Source: Streptomyces sp. NRRL F-2580 (lineage in GTDB: Bacteria; Actinomycetota; Actinomycetes; Streptomycetales; Streptomycetaceae). Taken from it: DNA of 64,000 bases. The notes below the pieces were generated by a model, which was not told the origin of the DNA, made no database searches, and saw only the letters and a program-made list of their open reading frames with translations. The DNA lies in assembly GCF_000720115.1 (NCBI RefSeq), contig NZ_JOIR01000022.1, forward strand, positions 1-64,000, in the 5' to 3' direction. The position numbers and the translations under genes are program-made. This document shows, piece after piece, positions 24,968 to 33,595 of the stretch (within the stretch, counting starts at the first letter, position 1; each line of letters begins with the position of its first letter).

Positions 24968-25402
24968 TCAGAACGCGAAGACGGCGTTGCCGTTGAGGGT
25001 CGCGTTCATGACGCAGCTGTTGGAGAAGGTGTGCTTCCAGGTGACGCGGCTGCCCTGCCACACGCCGTCCGCCGTCACGGTGACCGGGGCGTAGTGCATC
25101 GGGCACGCCCGGTCCGGGGCCGGGGAGGCGAGCAGGTGGTCGAGCGACCCGCCGGTGGAGTCGAGGGCCGCGCAGGCGGAGCGCGGGTCGGGGTGGGTGC
25201 CCAGGGCGGTCGGCGCGCAGCTGAGGGTGGTTGCCCGGACGACGGTGGACGCGTCGTCGTCGCCCTGCGCGATGGTGAACACCATGGCGGACGGGGCGTA
25301 CAGGCTGGCGGGCTGAGCCGCCGCGATACCGGTGGCTCCGATCAGGCTGAGGACTGCAGCGGCCGAGGCAGCTGCGATGCGGTGACGCACGACGAGACTC
25401 AC
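24968..25402 (-). CDS. Secreted subtilisin inhibitor of the SSI family
   Basis: About 144 residues. The N-terminus (VSLVVRHRIAAASAAAVLSL, ending AAAQPASLYAPS) is a Sec signal peptide. The mature part shows SSI hallmarks: SLYAPSAMVFTI, four cysteines, THPDPRSACAAL, the reactive-site loop RACPMHYAP with Met at P1 (as in the classic Streptomyces inhibitor) and VTADGVWQGSRVTW near the end. It blocks extracellular subtilisin-like proteases and transglutaminase-activating proteases. The start is GTG 25402; the open frame continues upstream without a ribosome site. Long upstream region to 25896 is shared with the divergent lamin-tail gene. Confidence 0.92.
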   Translation of the reverse strand: MSLVVRHRIAAASAAAVLSLIGATGIAAAQPASLYAPSAMVFTIAQGDDDASTVVRATTLSCAPTALGTHPDPRSACAALDSTGGSLDHLLASPAPDRACPMHYAPVTVTADGVWQGSRVTWKHTFSNSCVMNATLNGNAVFAF

Positions 25403-25896
25403 TTTCGATTCGAAGGTTGAACGCGATATTTCCTTTCGATCGCGTCCCGATGAAGCCCAGACTGTCCGACATGTGAGCGCGCCGCATATCGATGACCGAT
25501 TTACGGACAGAGCATGCGCATACGCGCGACCGAATGGTCGTTCGGGCAGCTCAGAGGGGGCGCGTCGACGCCTCGGCCGGACACGAACACGGGCGGCGCC
25601 GGTCACGACGTGCATCCTTGCCCCCGCTGACCTGCCGTCGGCCGCGCGCGGTTCACCGAACGGCCATGCAGCTTGACCGGATACACACCCTCACCGCGCC
25701 GACACGGCTCCCACCCTGGTCGATTACACGGGAGAGTCGTAGATATATCCGAATTGAGCAACACGAGCCTTAATTGCGGTGATTCGTGGTGCACGGGGGC
25801 CAAAGTATGGCTCCTCGGCAGGACGCCGGGAACCGCACGGAGCCCGACCGGCTCGTACCACGCAGGTCCGGGCCGACTGTTGAAGGGGTCATCTTC

Positions 25897-26382
25897 ATGT
25901 CTGCTTCTCTCGCCACCCGCCGCGCCCTCTCGGCGGCGCTGGCCGCCGTCGCCCTGGTCGGCGCCGCGGCCCTGCCGGCCGCGGCCGACGACCACCGGCG
26001 CGACCGGAACGCGCATTCCTCGATCGTCATCGGCGACGTCCAGTACGACAGCCCCGCCCGCAACGACCGCTCCAACCGCGCGCTGAACCGGGAATGGGTC
26101 GAGGTGAAGAACACCGGCCGGGGCGCCGTCAACCTGCGCGGCTTCACCCTCACCGACCAGCAGGGCAACCGCTACCGCTTCCGCGACAACTTCCGTCTGG
26201 ACGGCCGCTCCAGCGTCAAGGTGCACACCGGGCAGGGTCGCGACACCCGCCGCGACGTCTACCAGGACCGCCGCCACCAGATCTGGAACGAGCGTGACAC
26301 CGCCACCCTGCGCGACAACCGCGGCAACGTCCTGGACACCGAGTCCTGGGGCGGCCGCGGGCACCACCAGCCCCGCCGCTGA
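25897..26382 (+). CDS. Secreted lamin-tail domain protein
   Basis: A 161-residue protein with a clear signal peptide (MSASLATRRALSAALAAVAL to LPAAADD). The mature part is an LTD immunoglobulin-like fold: NREWVEVKNTGRGAVNLRGF, TLTDQQGNRYRF, then VYQDRRHQIWNERDTATLRD. Secreted single-LTD proteins are common in Streptomyces; their role is unknown, with a surface binding function usually supposed. Start ATG 25897 has a GAAGGGG ribosome site. An unusually Arg- and Asp-rich composition. Divergent from the SSI gene with about 490 bp between the starts; I see no additional gene in that gap. Confidence 0.85.
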   Translation: MSASLATRRALSAALAAVALVGAAALPAAADDHRRDRNAHSSIVIGDVQYDSPARNDRSNRALNREWVEVKNTGRGAVNLRGFTLTDQQGNRYRFRDNFRLDGRSSVKVHTGQGRDTRRDVYQDRRHQIWNERDTATLRDNRGNVLDTESWGGRGHHQPRR

Positions 26383-26541
26383 CCCCCACCGGCAGCCACA
26401 CCACGGCGAACCGTGAACTGCCGGCACACGTGAACGGCGTGCCACGGCGAACCCGCCGCGGCACGCCGCACCCATATCCCACCGCACGACGAACACGACG
26501 GGCCTGACACGCACATGGGCTCATGGGCTCGTCAGGGGCTC

Positions 26542-27606
26542 CTAGCGGGTCGGGTAGTCCGTGTACCCGCGGGCGTCGCCCCCGAAGAAGGTGGTCGGGT
26601 CAGGGGTGTTGTACGGACCCTCGGTGCGCAGGCGGTCCGGCAGGTCGGGGTTGGCCAGGAAGAGGGCGCCGAAGGCCAGGACGTCGGCGGTGCCGTCCTC
26701 GATCAGGGTGAGGGCCCGGTGGTCGGTGGGGCCCTCGGTCGCCGGGTTCAGCACGAGGAGCCCGGAGAACTGCTTGCGCAGGGCGAGGGTGGTCGCACGG
26801 GCCTCGGGGGCGTGCTCCAGGACGTGCAGGTAGGCCAGGCCGAGCCCGTCGATCTCCTTGACCAGCGCCTCGTAGACGGGCTGCGGGTCCGGCTCGGTGA
26901 TGTCGTTGTACGTGTTCCCGGGCGAGATGCGCAGAGCCGTCCGCTCGGCGCCGATCGCGGCGGCGACCGCCTTGACCACCTCCACCGCGAAGCGGATGCG
27001 GTTCTCGGCCGGGCCGCCCCACTCGTCGGTGCGCCGGTTCGTGCCGGGGGCCAGGAACTGGTGGATCAGGTAGCCGTTGGCCCCGTGCAGCTCCACCCCG
27101 TCGAAGCCGGCCTCCACCGCGTTGCGGGCGGCCTCGGCGTAGTCGGCGACGGTCGCGCGCACCTCGGCTCCGGTCAGCTCCTGCGGGGTCACGAAGTCCT
27201 TCATGCCCTCGCCGGTGAACAGCTGCCCCTGGGCGGCGACCGCCGAGGGAGCCACCGGGACCAGACCGTCGGGCAGCAGCGACGGGTGACCGATCCGTCC
27301 GGAGTGCATCAGCTGGGCGAAGATCCGGCCGCCGGCCGCGTGCACGGAGTCGGTGACCTCGCGCCACGCCGCGACCTGCTCGGTGCTGTGCAGGCCGGGG
27401 GTGAAGGGGTAGCCCTGGCCGACGACGGAGGGCTGGATCCCCTCGCTGATGATCAGACCGGCCGAGGCGCGCTGGGTGTAGTACTCGGCGACGAGGGCGG
27501 TCGCGATGCCGCCCTCGGCCGCGCGGCTGCGGGTCATCGGCGCCAGGGCGATCCGGTTGGAGAGGGTGGAGCCGGCGATGCGAACCGGTTCGAACGCGCT
27601 GGTCAT
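26542..27606 (-). CDS. Old yellow enzyme-type alkene reductase
   Basis: A 354-residue FMN-dependent ene-reductase (NemA/OYE class). It opens FEPVRIAGSTLSNRIALAPM with TRSRA, holds the substrate-binding GVELHGANGYLIHQFL (His-x-x-Asn), FAQLMHSGRIGH, and NRRTDEWGGPAENRIRFAVE, and ends near FFGGDARGYTDYPT. It reduces activated double bonds, nitro compounds or nitrate esters with NAD(P)H. It is divergent from a MarR gene, with two identical TTGGTCGGCCAA sites between them, so it is probably induced by electrophiles through that repressor. Confidence 0.93.
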   Translation of the reverse strand: MTSAFEPVRIAGSTLSNRIALAPMTRSRAAEGGIATALVAEYYTQRASAGLIISEGIQPSVVGQGYPFTPGLHSTEQVAAWREVTDSVHAAGGRIFAQLMHSGRIGHPSLLPDGLVPVAPSAVAAQGQLFTGEGMKDFVTPQELTGAEVRATVADYAEAARNAVEAGFDGVELHGANGYLIHQFLAPGTNRRTDEWGGPAENRIRFAVEVVKAVAAAIGAERTALRISPGNTYNDITEPDPQPVYEALVKEIDGLGLAYLHVLEHAPEARATTLALRKQFSGLLVLNPATEGPTDHRALTLIEDGTADVLAFGALFLANPDLPDRLRTEGPYNTPDPTTFFGGDARGYTDYPTR

Positions 27607-27625
27607 ATTCGCCTCACAGAGATAA

Positions 27626-27682
27626 TTGGTCGGCCAAGGATTGGCTTCGGGATGGAGCGTACCTCATTACTTGGTCGGCCAA
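27626..27682. promoter_or_regulatory. Paired MarR-type operators
   Basis: Two identical near-palindromes TTGGTCGGCCAA lie at 27626-27637 and 27671-27682, 45 bp apart, between the divergent ene-reductase and MarR starts. One copy sits in each promoter region. Binding by the MarR protein is inferred from position. Confidence 0.65.
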
Positions 27683-27764
27683 GGTAAAATCTGGAGGGAG
27701 GGTAGGATCCACCCTCGGGACCACCATCAGGACCTGCCGCACCCGACCCGGGAGGAGCGCCGCC

Positions 27765-28304
27765 ATGGCCGCGGAGACCGCTCAGGAACCGCGCACCGCC
27801 TCGCAGTGCCCGGCGGTGCCCAGCGCCGTGCTGGACGGGCCGGTGAGCCATGCGATCAGCCGGGTCGCCCGCCTCCACCGGATCGCGGCCGGCCGCGCTC
27901 TGCGCGACCTGGGGCTGCATCCGGGGCAGGAGTTCCTGATGATGCACCTGTGGGACAGCGGGGCCGTGCGCCAGTCCGAACTGATCAAGGCGGTCGGCCT
28001 CGACCCGTCCACCGTGACCAAGATGCTCCAGCGCCTCGAACAGTCCGGCCACGTACGGCGCCGCCCCGACCCGTCGGACCGGCGCGCCTCCCTCGTCGAG
28101 GCGACGGACGCCAGTTGCGGGCTCCTGGTCGAGGTCCGCAGGGCGTGGGGCGAGCTGGAACACCAGACCCTGGAGGGTCTGGAGGACGCCGAACGTACCG
28201 AACTGGCCCGCCTGCTGGGCAAGGTGGAGGCCTCCCTGTGCACGGAGCTCACCCGGAGCGCCGCCGAGTGCGAGGCGACGTACAAGGGGCCGGGCGCCTG
28301 CTAG
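27765..28304 (+). CDS. MarR family transcriptional regulator
   Basis: A 179-residue MarR-type repressor. The winged helix reads VRQSELIKAVGLDPSTVTKM then LQRLEQSGHVRRRPDPSDRR, the wing with its conserved Asp-Arg-Arg. N- and C-terminal helices form the dimer. Two Cys in the C-terminal part (one in TDASCGLL, another near ECEATY) and one near the N-terminus could allow redox sensing, but this is speculative. Divergent from the ene-reductase, which it likely represses together with itself. Start ATG 27765. Confidence 0.92.
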   Translation: MAAETAQEPRTASQCPAVPSAVLDGPVSHAISRVARLHRIAAGRALRDLGLHPGQEFLMMHLWDSGAVRQSELIKAVGLDPSTVTKMLQRLEQSGHVRRRPDPSDRRASLVEATDASCGLLVEVRRAWGELEHQTLEGLEDAERTELARLLGKVEASLCTELTRSAAECEATYKGPGAC

Positions 28305-28334
28305 CACCTTTCCCGGCGGTGGCAGACTCGGCCC

Positions 28335-29069
28335 ATGCCCGAGGAACTCACCGAAGCAGAGCCGGAGGAACCGCTGCGCGCGTACGCGGAGTTCTACCCC
28401 GAGATCGTCCGGGCCGGATCCCTGCGGCACGCGCTGCAGGCGGCGGCGGACCGTGCGGGTCTCGGACTCACGATCGGACTGATGCCACCGCCGGGCTGGC
28501 GGCACGTCGTCGCGCGCGCCCGGAGCGGAGACCGGTCCGTGATCGTCTCGATGACCCTCGGCCGACGGAGTTTCTCCGTCAACTGCCGCGACGACGGCGC
28601 CCGCATGGCCCATGGCAGCACCACGGACCTGTCCGAGGCCGTCGGCGCGACGTACTCCTGGCTGCGGGGGCAGGGTGCGTCCGGCCTCGTCACCCAGTGG
28701 CCCTTCCTCGGATCCGGGGAGCCTTCCGGGGCCGATGAGCCCGGCGACGCGGTCTCCGTCAGGTGGCGACAGCTGCGTACGTCGGCTGCCGCCCCGCCGT
28801 ACGCCTCGCTGTACGAGCTCGTCGAAGCCGCGTTCACCGAACCGCGCCTGCGGGCCCTGTCCCCGCGCACCAGCCACGACTGGCTCCGCTTCAGCCGTCG
28901 CGCCGCCGCTCCCCTCTGCGCCGACCTTCCGATGGTCCGGGCGAGCGGGAACGGCCGCTATCGCGTGCGGACACCCGAGGGGCTGCTGCACGACACCACG
29001 GGCACGACCGAAACCATCGCCCTCATCCTCGACCACCTGCCCGGCGACGACCGGCCACTCAGCACGTAG
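28335..29069 (+). CDS. DUF6193 family protein
   Basis: A 244-residue protein of the DUF6193 family, often annotated as natural-product biosynthesis protein. Recognisable segments are SLRHALQAAADRAGLGLTIG, SFSVNCRDDGARMAHGSTTD followed by LSEAVGATYSWLRG, and the conserved LVEAAFTEPRLRALSPRTSH. No catalytic motif is known. It lies 31 bp after the MarR gene and only three bases before a P450 gene on the same strand, so it may be co-transcribed with the P450. Its function is unknown. Confidence 0.78.
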   Translation: MPEELTEAEPEEPLRAYAEFYPEIVRAGSLRHALQAAADRAGLGLTIGLMPPPGWRHVVARARSGDRSVIVSMTLGRRSFSVNCRDDGARMAHGSTTDLSEAVGATYSWLRGQGASGLVTQWPFLGSGEPSGADEPGDAVSVRWRQLRTSAAAPPYASLYELVEAAFTEPRLRALSPRTSHDWLRFSRRAAAPLCADLPMVRASGNGRYRVRTPEGLLHDTTGTTETIALILDHLPGDDRPLST

Positions 29070-29072
29070 GGA

Positions 29073-30299
29073 ATGCGCATGACCCGGACCCCGACCTCAC
29101 AAGACGTCACCCTGCCCCAGCCGTTCGGAGAGTCGTTCTCGCGCGACCCCCACGCGGTCTACGCGGGCCTGCGCGCCGAAGGGTCGGTGCACAGGGTGGC
29201 ACTGCCCGACGGTTCGCCGGTGTGGCTGGTGACCCACGAGGCGGACGTGCGCGCGGGACTGTCCGACCAGCGCCTCTCGGTCAACAAGAGGCATTCATCG
29301 ACGGGATTCAGCGGCTTCTCGCTCCCGCCCGCGCTCGACCGCAATCTGCTGAACATCGACCCGGACGACCACCTGCGCCTTCGCCGGCTGGTCGCGCAGG
29401 GGTTCACCCCCCGGCACGTCGAATCGCTCCGCGCCGGCGTCGGGGCAGCCGTCGACGGGCTGGTCGCGCAGCTCACCGCGGAGATCGCGAGCAGCGGCGA
29501 GGCCGATCTGGTCGCCGGATTCGCCAAGCCGCTGCCGGTACGGGTCATCGCCGCCCTGCTCGACATCCCGGCCGCCGACCAGGAGCGCTTCTCCGGCTGG
29601 GTCGCGACGATGCTCAGCCCGCGCTCCCGCGAGGGTCTCGTCCAGGCCATCGGTGACATCCACCGGTTCCTCGTCGACCTCGTAACCCTGCGGCGCGCCG
29701 CCCCCGGTGAAGACATGCTGTCGAGCCTGATCTCGGCGCGCGACGACGAGGACCGGCTCACCGAGGACGAACTCGTCTCGCTCGCCTTCCTGATCCTCGG
29801 GGCCGCCGGCGAGAACGTCCAGCACGTCATCAGCGCCGGCGCGCTCACGCTCATCGAGCACCCGGAGCAGCTGGCCGAGCTGCGGGCCCGGCCCGCGCGC
29901 GTGGCGGACGCGGTCGAGGAAATCCTGCGGTACACCAGCCCCAACCAGACCGCGATCCGCCGCTTCCCCACCGAAGCCGTCGAGATCGGCGGCGTACGGA
30001 TACCGGCCGGGGGCACCGTCCTGTTCGGCCTGGCGTCCGCACACCGGGACCCGGCCCGCTACCCGGACCCCGACCGGTTCGACCTCGACCGCGCCGACAA
30101 GGCCCACCTCGCCCTCGGCCACGGCATGCACTACTGCCTCGGAGCTCCGCTGGCCCGGCTCCAGCTCACCCTGGCCCTCGGCGCGCTCGTCGAACGGCTC
30201 CCCCACCTCAGGCTCGCCCGGCCTGCGGACCCGCTCCGCTGGCACAGCACCTTCCGATTCCGCGCCCTGCAGGAGCTGCCGGTCACCACCCTCCCCTGA
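29073..30299 (+). CDS. Cytochrome P450 with altered I-helix
   Basis: A 408-residue bacterial class P450. The ExxR motif is in VEEILRYTSP, and the heme loop is LGHGMHYCLGAPLAR with the axial Cys, having Leu where Phe is usual. The I-helix reads LGAAGENVQHVIS: aligned to AGxxT, the acid Glu is present but the conserved Thr is Asn. P450s lacking this Thr often use alternative proton delivery or catalyse atypical reactions. Start ATG 29073 or 29079. Only three bases separate it from the DUF6193 gene. No ferredoxin gene nearby, so redox partners are encoded elsewhere. Substrate unknown. Confidence 0.92.
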   Translation: MRMTRTPTSQDVTLPQPFGESFSRDPHAVYAGLRAEGSVHRVALPDGSPVWLVTHEADVRAGLSDQRLSVNKRHSSTGFSGFSLPPALDRNLLNIDPDDHLRLRRLVAQGFTPRHVESLRAGVGAAVDGLVAQLTAEIASSGEADLVAGFAKPLPVRVIAALLDIPAADQERFSGWVATMLSPRSREGLVQAIGDIHRFLVDLVTLRRAAPGEDMLSSLISARDDEDRLTEDELVSLAFLILGAAGENVQHVISAGALTLIEHPEQLAELRARPARVADAVEEILRYTSPNQTAIRRFPTEAVEIGGVRIPAGGTVLFGLASAHRDPARYPDPDRFDLDRADKAHLALGHGMHYCLGAPLARLQLTLALGALVERLPHLRLARPADPLRWHSTFRFRALQELPVTTLP

Positions 30300-30339
30300 C
30301 CGCGGCTCGGGCGGTCGGTGGGGCAGCCGGGGCCGGGGC

Positions 30340-30402
30340 GACCGGGTGTGGCCCGGGCAGTCGGGTGGCCCGGGCAGTCGGGTGTGGCCCGGGCGGCCGG
30401 AA
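30340..30402. repeat. G-rich imperfect direct repeats
   Basis: Three imperfect copies around cgggcagtcgggtgtggccc follow the P450 gene. Several GGG runs on the forward strand could form secondary structure. No known element; it may act in termination. Confidence 0.5.
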
Positions 30403-30468
30403 TCCGTGCGCCGCCCGACCGCCACGCCCGGCATGCCCGCCTGCGGCGATCGCCGTAACGTGTGACCC

Positions 30469-31146
30469 GTGCGCCACACCACCGCGGCCGCGGCCGTGAC
30501 GGCCACCTTGTGCGTGGCCGCGCTGGCCTGCTCCACCCAAGCCGGTGCGCCGCGCCTCCAGGCCCGGCCGGCCGAGCCTCCGGCCCGGCTCGCCGCACGG
30601 GTCACGGCCGTACCGGCGGAGAAGCTGGGCGCCTCCTACCGCGAAGGCTGCCCGGTCCCGCCCGAGCGGCTGAGACTGATCCGGATGAACCACTGGGGTT
30701 TCGACGGCCGGACCCACGCGGGCGAGATGGTCGTCCACGAGAACGCCGTCCGCCCCGTCCTCCGCGTCTTCCAACGGGCCTTCGACGCGCACTTCCCGAT
30801 CCGCCGGATGCGGGTGATGGCCGAGTACCGCGACGACTCCGAGGCCATGGCCGACGACAACACGTCCGCCTTCAACTGTCGCCCGGTCACCGGCGACCCC
30901 CGGCGCCTGTCGCAGCACGCCTGGGGCGACGCGGTGGACATCAACCCCGCCGAGAACCCGTACGTCGACATCCACGGCGTCGTCCACCCGCCGCAGGCAC
31001 GTCCTCATCTACGGCGGTCCCTGACCCGCCCGGGCCAGATCCACCCGGGCGATGCCGTTACGGCGGCGTTCCGCGAGGTCGGCTGGCGCTGGGGCGGCCG
31101 CTGGTCCAACCGGGACTACCAGCACTTCTCCGCCAACGGCGAGTGA
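30469..31146 (+). CDS. M15 family D-Ala-D-Ala carboxypeptidase-like lipoprotein or secreted protein
   Basis: A 225-residue extracytoplasmic peptidase. The N-terminal hydrophobic stretch ends AALACSTQAG, which could be a lipobox (LAC) or simply a signal peptide. The M15 zinc site is seen as SAFNCRPVTG, then SQHAWGDAVDINP (His and Asp) and the C-terminal DYQHFS His, as in VanY-like enzymes. It probably trims cell-wall stem peptides. Start GTG 30469 lies close to a TAACGT -10-like sequence, so a leaderless or short-leader transcript is possible. Single gene between P450 and a degenerate phosphotransferase. Confidence 0.85.
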   Translation: MRHTTAAAAVTATLCVAALACSTQAGAPRLQARPAEPPARLAARVTAVPAEKLGASYREGCPVPPERLRLIRMNHWGFDGRTHAGEMVVHENAVRPVLRVFQRAFDAHFPIRRMRVMAEYRDDSEAMADDNTSAFNCRPVTGDPRRLSQHAWGDAVDINPAENPYVDIHGVVHPPQARPHLRRSLTRPGQIHPGDAVTAAFREVGWRWGGRWSNRDYQHFSANGE

Positions 31147-31167
31147 GCGGGAGGCGCCGGTGCGCTG

Positions 31168-31550
31168 TCAGTCCCGGCCGAACCAGTGGTCGGCGAGGCA
31201 GTCAGCCTCGCGTCCGACGGCGCACCCAGTTCCCGCAGGTACCAGGACAGGTTGCTGTACACGTGCAGCAGCGCGTAGGCGAGCAGTTCGGCGCCGACGA
31301 AGTCGTACGCCCGGTGGCCGATCATGGCCGGCTCGAAGTCGAAGATTCCGGTCAGCCGCCAGCCGCCGGGGTCCACCAGGAGGTGCTGCCGCATCACCTC
31401 GGTGTGCAGCAGGGCGCGCCGGGGTGCGCGCGGGAACGGGACGGAGGCCAGGAAGTCGAAGATCTGCTCCAGCCACGCGTCGGCCAGTCCGTGGCCTGCC
31501 GGGGACGGCCCCCACCACCGGATTTCCTGCTCGGCGAACACCCGAACCAC
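31168..31550 (-). pseudogene. Aminoglycoside phosphotransferase-like gene, 5'-truncated and frameshifted
   Basis: The reverse frame from 31550 reads VFAEQEIRWWGPSPAGHGLA, then LLHTEVMRQHLLVDPGGWRL and GIFDFEPAMIGHRAYDF, the C-lobe of the APH fold with the metal-binding Asp. The N-lobe and the ATP loop are absent. Near the end (after ELGAPSDAR) the frame changes; the expected ending LADHWFGRD and its TGA at 31168 lie in the next frame. Lack of an N-terminus plus a frameshift mean it is not functional. Confidence 0.78.
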
Positions 31551-31675
31551 AGCATGTTTGCGCTGGTGGAAATCGGTGAGACGCCTTGTGCGCCGCGTTC
31601 CGGTAGGACCCGCCGTCGTGCACGCATCGCGCGCCCGGCACGGGCAAGAGGCGGCAAGGGAGATGGGAGACCCTC

Positions 31676-31831
31676 ATGATCGTGCTCGGAATCATCCTCC
31701 TGATCGTCGGGTGGCTGCTCGGCATCTCGATCCTCTGGACGATCGGCATCATCCTGCTCGTCATCGGTGCCGTGCTGTGGATCCTCGGGGCCGTCGGGCA
31801 CGAGGTCGGCGGAAGGCGCCACTACTGGTAG
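31676..31831 (+). CDS. DUF6131 family small membrane protein
   Basis: A 51-residue protein, MIVLGIILLIVGWLLGISIL, then WTIGIILLVIGAVLWILG, ending GGRRHYW. Two closely spaced hydrophobic helices separated by a WT turn and a short basic cytoplasmic tail match the actinobacterial DUF6131 family. Function unknown. A GGGAGA-type ribosome site lies about ten bases before ATG 31676, and a TAG ends it at 31829-31831. Intact, single gene. Confidence 0.85.
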   Translation: MIVLGIILLIVGWLLGISILWTIGIILLVIGAVLWILGAVGHEVGGRRHYW

Positions 31832-31910
31832 GGCTTCGAGCCCGACCGTCATCCGTTGATCCGTAGCGCCGGCCGACGGCACGTGAACGCGTGCCGCCGG
31901 CCGGCGCCTC

Positions 31911-31948
31911 GTCGCAGGAACGTCCCGCCGTCGCAGGAACGTCCCGCC
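31911..31948. repeat. 19-base tandem duplication
   Basis: Two exact adjacent copies of gtcgcaggaacgtcccgcc lie in the leader region before the LCP gene. Non-coding. Confidence 0.85.
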
Positions 31949-32042
31949 GCAGGGGTGAAAGCGGCGCGTACAGGCCCGTCGGGCGAGCGGAGGCCACATA
32001 GAGTCGCAGTTTGAGCCGGTTCGTCCTATTTCGGGGATGTGC

Positions 32043-33395
32043 ATGCGTCGTCTCACTGTTGCTCTCGCGCTGCTGACCGCCCTTTCCTGCGGCTCCCTCC
32101 TGGGCCCCCAGGCCGTCTCGGCGGCCGTCTCCGGGAGCGGTCCCGCGGGCAGCGGAAGCCGGGGTACGAACATCCTGATCGTCGGCATCGACAGCCGCGC
32201 CGGTCTCTCCGCCGCCGAGAAGAACCGGCTCCACGTGGGCGGCAAGGCGTGCAACTGCACGGACGTCATGATGCTCGTGCACCTCTCCGGGAACCGGCAG
32301 CGGGCGAGCGTGGTCTCCATCCCGCGCGACTCCTACGTCGAATACGCCGGCGACACCACCACCGCCCGCAGCGGCAAGATCAACGGCGCGTACGCCCTCG
32401 GCGGCGGGGGTCTCACGGTGGCCACCGTCGAGAAGGCCACCGGCCTCCACGTCGACCACTACCTGGAGACCGATTTCCGGGGCTTCGAGCGGACGATCGA
32501 CAACCTCGGCGGCGCGACCGTGTGCACGGACCGGCCACTCACGGACGAGAACTCCGGCCTCGACATCGGCGCCGGCCGCCACCGCACCAACGGCAACGAA
32601 ACACTGCGTTACGTCCGGGCCCGGCACGTCAACCTCCGGCCCGGCGACCTCGGCCGCGTCCGCCGCCAGCAGCGCGTGGTCAACGACCTGCTGGCCCGCC
32701 TCACCTTCGAGGGCGCCCTCGCCAGTCCCCTGCGCACGGCGCGGACCGTGCACACGCTGCTGAAGACGGTACGCACCGACGCGCGGACCGGGCCGGGCGA
32801 CCTGATCCGCATCGCGTGGGCGCTCGGCCGCCTCCGGGCGGACCGGACCGAGTTCGCGACCGTCCCCATCCGGCTCTTCGACCACCGCGTACCCGGGGTG
32901 GGCTCCAGCCTGGTGTGGGACGAGGCCCGCTCCGCCGCGTTGTGGGCGGCCCTGGGCGCGGACCGCCCCATCACCGGGGACACCCGCATCCAGCCCGTCG
33001 CGGAGACCCCGGCGCCGGCCGATCCCGCCGGGATCGCGGTCCGCGTGGACGACGCCGCCGTCGCCGCGGCCCTGCGCCGCAACGGGTTCGCCGTCGTAGA
33101 CACCTCGTCGTCCGCACCGGCCGAACGCCCCGGCGGTCCCCCGGTCATCCGGTTCACCGCCGGCCAGGAGGAGAAGGCGGCCACTCTCGCGGCCGCGCTG
33201 CCCGGCTCCCGCCTGGAGCCCGGACCGGATCACGGCGTGTTCTTCGACGTCGCCGTCGGCACGCGGCCCGTCCTGGTCAAGACCGTCACCTACGACCGCA
33301 ACATCGCCGATGGCGCCCCGGTGACCGCCGACCGCCTCCGCTGCGCCGACGGGCCCGCGCCCGCGGCGGCCGACGCGACCTCCGTTCGGCCGTAG
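32043..33395 (+). CDS. LytR-CpsA-Psr (LCP) family protein
   Basis: About 450 residues. A signal peptide or anchor (MRRLTVALALLTALSCGSLL) is followed by the LCP domain: TNILIVGIDSRAG, TDVMMLVHLSGNRQRASVVS, SIPRDSYVEYAGD, SGKINGAYALGGGGLTVATV and RYVRARHVNLRPGDLGRVRR, which holds the conserved Arg residues that bind the polyprenyl pyrophosphate. A C-terminal domain of about 110 residues, rich in Ala and Val (VRVDDAAVAAALRRNGF), resembles LytR_C. LCP enzymes transfer lipid-linked glycopolymers to peptidoglycan. ATG 32043 has a GGGG six bases upstream, better than ATG 32037. Confidence 0.9.
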   Translation: MRRLTVALALLTALSCGSLLGPQAVSAAVSGSGPAGSGSRGTNILIVGIDSRAGLSAAEKNRLHVGGKACNCTDVMMLVHLSGNRQRASVVSIPRDSYVEYAGDTTTARSGKINGAYALGGGGLTVATVEKATGLHVDHYLETDFRGFERTIDNLGGATVCTDRPLTDENSGLDIGAGRHRTNGNETLRYVRARHVNLRPGDLGRVRRQQRVVNDLLARLTFEGALASPLRTARTVHTLLKTVRTDARTGPGDLIRIAWALGRLRADRTEFATVPIRLFDHRVPGVGSSLVWDEARSAALWAALGADRPITGDTRIQPVAETPAPADPAGIAVRVDDAAVAAALRRNGFAVVDTSSSAPAERPGGPPVIRFTAGQEEKAATLAAALPGSRLEPGPDHGVFFDVAVGTRPVLVKTVTYDRNIADGAPVTADRLRCADGPAPAAADATSVRP

Positions 33396-33595
33396 GACCG
33401 CAGCGGCCGGGGGGCGGTGCGGAGCCGCCAGGGCGACGATAAGGAGTGTGGACGAAGCGCAGCCGCGGCAGGCACCGGGCGAGTGCCCGCAGGAGCTGAC
33501 CGTGGCGCCCTTCGCGTCCGTGGGCGGCGGTGGCGCCTGCCGCTGTCCGAGGCACCCCTTGGGGACCGGGGCCTCGCCGGAGGAACGGGTACACG

